Below, one piece after another: positions 62,123 to 64,000 of a DNA stretch of 64,000 bases (position 1 is the stretch's first letter; each line of letters begins with the position of its first letter). Origin of the DNA: Oscillospiraceae bacterium (lineage in GTDB: Bacteria > Bacillota > Clostridia > Oscillospirales > Ruminococcaceae); contig JAGBCL010000052.1 of assembly GCA_018110825.1 (NCBI GenBank), positions 1 through 64,000 of the forward strand, written 5' to 3'. The translations under genes and the position numbers were made by a program. Below the pieces are notes generated by a model that worked only from the letters and a program-made list of their open reading frames with translations, was not told the DNA's origin and searched no databases.

Positions 62123-62272
62123 ATGCGTAATAACAGATACTTATTTGTAACTGACCGAAACGGTGCTGTTATCGGCAGACTCAGAGAAAATTACGGGATA
62201 AGCGGCTGCACGGTTGTAAACAAGCAGAATGACAACAGCACACTTGCATTTGAAATTCAAGCGTGGTTATAA
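62123..62272 (+). pseudogene. N-terminal fragment of a tail (Tal/endopeptidase-like) gene
   Basis: A 49-codon frame behind AAGGAG reads MRNNRYLFVTDRNGAVIGRL, then STLAFEIQAWL and stop. The start resembles N-termini of siphophage tail proteins encoded after Dit, which continue for hundreds of residues. Here the frame breaks at the 23-bp repeat (62243-62265) that is also in the rha gene. The rest of the gene is absent from the window. Confidence 0.55.
62243..62265 (+). repeat. 23-bp repeat, copy 2 (end of the tail-gene fragment)
   Basis: Identical to 50388-50410 over 23 bp. It lies exactly where the tail reading frame ends and the antisense HicAB/FRG cassette begins, suggesting that recombination at this sequence created the junction. 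Confidence 0.85.
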
Positions 62273-62275
62273 AAA

Positions 62276-62297
62276 TATCCCCTCGTGTGAGAGGATA
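62276..62297 (-). terminator. Terminator at the cassette junction
   Basis: TATCCCCTC (62276-62284), loop GTGT, GAGAGGATA (62289-62297); followed on the minus strand by ATTTTTAT. It is closely similar to the hairpin at 58217-58240, including the loop and the AAAAATATCCC flank. Confidence 0.75.
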
Positions 62298-62332
62298 TAA
62301 TTATTTGTTTGCATTCTATTTCTAAAATATAG

Positions 62333-62605
62333 TTATTCAAATATCCTTCTTAAATCTTCACATAATGAAATAACATATTCTTCAGACATATTATTCATAT
62401 TAGTTTTTTCATCATTTTCGTATTTATTATAAAAATCATTAATAATTTCTGTTTTTCCTGACGAATGTTTATCATATGCTTCTAATGCTGCTAAAATAAA
62501 TTCAATAGGATTACGTTCAATCTCATCTGCTGAATGTTCTCCAGCTAAACCATGAGGAACAAGTAACTTTTCAATAGATATTGCATAAAAATGTGCGTTA
62601 AACAT
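62333..62605 (-). CDS. Small protein of unknown function next to hicAB
   Basis: A 90-residue acidic protein (MFNAHFYAISIEKLLVPHGLAGEHSADEIERNPIEFILAALEAYDKH), helical, with no recognised motif. AGGAGG lies 7 bases upstream of ATG 62605. It is the last gene of the hicA-hicB transcript, 43 bases after hicB. It may be an accessory of that system or an unrelated cargo gene. Confidence 0.55.
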   Translation of the reverse strand: MFNAHFYAISIEKLLVPHGLAGEHSADEIERNPIEFILAALEAYDKHSSGKTEIINDFYNKYENDEKTNMNNMSEEYVISLCEDLRRIFE

Positions 62606-62648
62606 ATTTCTACCTCCTAATTTATATGCTTGATATTCAAAAATCTGA

Positions 62649-63062
62649 TTAATTAAGATGAAGCTGCTCTTTGAGAGCGTTCTGAAGCACCTGCGAGAAA
62701 TTAACATTGTTCTCAACTGCAATTTCATTAAGCCACGATGGAATTGTCAAAGTCTTTTTTACAGACTTTTCAAAGTGCTTTTTAGCGTATTCCTCAACAT
62801 CAACAGAAACCATATTGATAAATGCTGTTTCGTACTCATCATATTCTGCATTAACATCAATATCGTTTATATCTGACGGAGCGGGTATATCTTCTTTGTC
62901 CCTTTTAGCAGAATACAGATACAATGCTAAACAATCAACAGCCATTTCAACAGCATTTGCGAGAGTATCTCCGCAGGTTGCAAGGTGGTTAAGGTCAGGA
63001 AAGATTACAGAATAACCTCCCTCCTTTTCTTTATAAAAACAAGCAGGATAAACAGATAACAT
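62649..63062 (-). CDS. hicB: HicB-type antitoxin
   Basis: A 137-residue protein. YPACFYKEKEGGYSVIFPDLNHLATCGDTLANAVEMAVDCLALYL is the degenerate RNase-H-like HicB domain. The C-terminal part (KTLTIPSWLNEIAVENNVNFSQVLQNALKEQL) is a ribbon-helix-helix-type DNA-binding end. It neutralises HicA and represses the operon. It follows hicA by 45 bases. Confidence 0.88.
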   Translation of the reverse strand: MLSVYPACFYKEKEGGYSVIFPDLNHLATCGDTLANAVEMAVDCLALYLYSAKRDKEDIPAPSDINDIDVNAEYDEYETAFINMVSVDVEEYAKKHFEKSVKKTLTIPSWLNEIAVENNVNFSQVLQNALKEQLHLN

Positions 63063-63107
63063 TAAATCAGCTCCTTTTCTATGATTATTATATGCAGGAG
63101 CAGGGCA

Positions 63108-63290
63108 TTATTTCAGCCCCGCCTGCTTCAGGATTGAGTTTGCTGTACCTTTGGGTATATCGCCCTTGTGGTTAGGTACTGTTACTTTTCCGCTTTTGGT
63201 AGGGTGTATGTACTGAAAGTGTGACCCAACAGCACTTTTTAACGTCCAACCGTCAGCTTTAAGCAGCTTTTCCATTTCTTTGAATGTCAT
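63108..63290 (-). CDS. hicA: HicA-type mRNA interferase toxin
   Basis: A 60-residue protein with a dsRNA-binding-like fold: MTFKEMEKLLKADGWTLKSAVGSHFQYIHPTKSGKVTVPNHKGDIPKGT. The catalytic histidine is in GSHFQYIHP. The enzyme cleaves mRNA and arrests growth unless bound by HicB. AGGAGG precedes ATG 63290. The gene comes first in the operon, the usual order. Confidence 0.9.
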   Translation of the reverse strand: MTFKEMEKLLKADGWTLKSAVGSHFQYIHPTKSGKVTVPNHKGDIPKGTANSILKQAGLK

Positions 63291-63364
63291 AGCACTTTCC
63301 TCCTGCAATTATATTATAGCAAATAATACGTATTATGTCAATACGTATTGCAAAATAATTTATA

Positions 63365-63393
63365 AAAAAGAGGGGTAACTGTAATGGTTACCC
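63365..63393 (-). terminator. Terminator of the FRG-domain gene
   Basis: GGGTAAC (63373-63379) pairs with GTTACCC (63387-63393), followed on the minus strand by CCTCTTTTTT. Confidence 0.75.
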
Positions 63394-63418
63394 GCTCACT
63401 ATAGTTAAATTATGTATT

Positions 63419-64000
63419 TTAACCAATTATGAATTTCTCAAGCATTCTTTGCTCTTCAATTGATTTAACAACGCCATCATATCCTGGAAATAAAAATGCT
63501 GCATTATAATTATTATTATATAAATACTTCGCTATTTTTTTACATTCAGATGTTGGTATTAAAAACTTAATCATAAACTCATTCGCTGTTTTGATTATGC
63601 AATCTAAATCTGAATAATTGCTATAAATATATGTTTCAATCTTTTTATCAAGAGGAGTGTCATTCACTTTTTCATTATGACATAACGTTTCCTCCCAATA
63701 TGCTAATATACCTTTTTGAGCCCCTAAATTTTCGTTATCATAATAACTGGGAGTAACAAAATTTAAAGGAATTTTATTACCAAAACTATTTGAGTTAATT
63801 AAATCTAGTTTATATAGTGGTAATGTCCATATAACTATTTCATCAGAAATATATTTTCCGTTATTATTAGCTTCTTTTATGGCACCAAAAACAGCAAAGT
63901 ATAATGCAACATTAAAGTCATATGTCCAATCAATAAAACTGGTAGGAACTCCATAATGCTGTGCCAAAGCCATTAATTCAATGGAATCATCTAAAGGCCA
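63419..64000 (-). CDS. FRG-domain protein, N-terminus outside the window
   Basis: The last 193 residues are visible; the frame is open to the window edge. LMALAQHYGVPTSFIDWTYDFNVALYFAVFGA is the signature of the FRG domain, named for its conserved FRG motif, which would lie upstream. FRG proteins are common in phage-defence loci and are suspected toxins or nucleotide-modifying enzymes; the activity is not certain. The gene runs in the same direction as hicAB and lies behind its own terminator. Confidence 0.8.
   Translation of the reverse strand, partial: WPLDDSIELMALAQHYGVPTSFIDWTYDFNVALYFAVFGAIKEANNNGKYISDEIVIWTLPLYKLDLINSNSFGNKIPLNFVTPSYYDNENLGAQKGILAYWEETLCHNEKVNDTPLDKKIETYIYSNYSDLDCIIKTANEFMIKFLIPTSECKKIAKYLYNNNYNAAFLFPGYDGVVKSIEEQRMLEKFIIG

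Larger units (their letters stand above)
46627..64000. mobile_element. Prophage-like element integrated at tRNA-fMet, continuing past the window
   Basis: An integrase gene lies with its 3' end 317 bases from the tRNA 3' end, followed by a CI-like repressor, divergent early genes and tail genes. This is the usual layout after integration into a tRNA 3' end. I found no second copy of the tRNA end in the window, so the right end is outside. The first 300 bases (46627-46942) hold no gene: a GGGCACTA-type short repeat near 46687-46706, a run of seven G near 46819, and the integrase terminator. No terminase, portal or capsid gene is present in the 17 kb seen. Confidence 0.8.

Noticed and set aside
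62123..62272. 49-residue frame as an independent small gene
   Set aside because: It has a ribosome-binding site, but its start looks like that of a tail protein and it breaks at a repeat; treated as a gene fragment.

Overview
The window looks like a chromosome segment from a low-GC, anaerobic, plant-fibre-degrading Firmicute, most likely a Ruminococcus-type member of the Oscillospiraceae. Reasons: strong GGAGG ribosome-binding sites, TTGACA/TATAAT promoters, intrinsic terminators, a BspA-type leucine-rich-repeat lipoprotein, a GH2 glycosidase, a CE2-like esterase and two Tn916-type tyrosine integrases. The genus is inferred from gene content; no rRNA is present.

Three blocks can be seen. (1) 1 to about 30.9 kb is an AT-rich island. 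It holds a MobQ relaxase with an RSF1010/pGO1-type oriT (0.2-1.9 kb). Next comes a run of unrelated small enzyme genes: VOC, methyltransferase, four Nudix, nucleotidyltransferase, GNAT and HAD, mixed with a helicase-nuclease, a possible HEPN partner and a PD-(D/E)XK-like protein (2.6-14.1 kb). An integrase/Xis/MobV mobilisation module follows (14.2-18.4 kb). Next is a five-gene operon built on an IetAS-like AAA ATPase plus subtilisin pair (19.3-24.9 kb). The last part is a LytTR/GHKL two-component pair followed by four genes of unknown function (25.0-30.4 kb). The block ends at a tRNA-Leu 3'-end fragment (30882-30904), with an integrase C-terminal remnant just beyond it.

(2) 31.5-46.6 kb looks like ordinary chromosome: LRR lipoprotein, a rearranged MacAB-type transporter beside its two-component system, GH2 enzyme, heterodimeric ABC exporter, thioesterase, CE2-like esterase, HtrA protease and an initiator tRNA-fMet gene.

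(3) From 46.6 kb to the window edge is a prophage-like element integrated at the 3' end of tRNA-fMet. It has an integrase, CI-like repressor, divergent early promoter, early genes, a sigma factor, a 1.68-kaa tape measure protein and a distal tail protein. No terminase, portal or capsid gene is present in the window. Two early genes carry in-frame stops, and the tail genes are interrupted by antisense cargo: a lipoprotein, AbiH, HicAB and an FRG-domain protein.

The most interesting points are the extended IetAS-like operon with a repeat-flanked promoter; the LytTR regulon, with matched 21-bp-spaced repeat pairs before the regulator and before the unknown operon; the double chimera in the MacAB locus; the apparent frameshift removing the normal active-site region of the first integrase; and the tail operon broken up by defence/toxin cassettes that share terminator and repeat sequences at their junctions.
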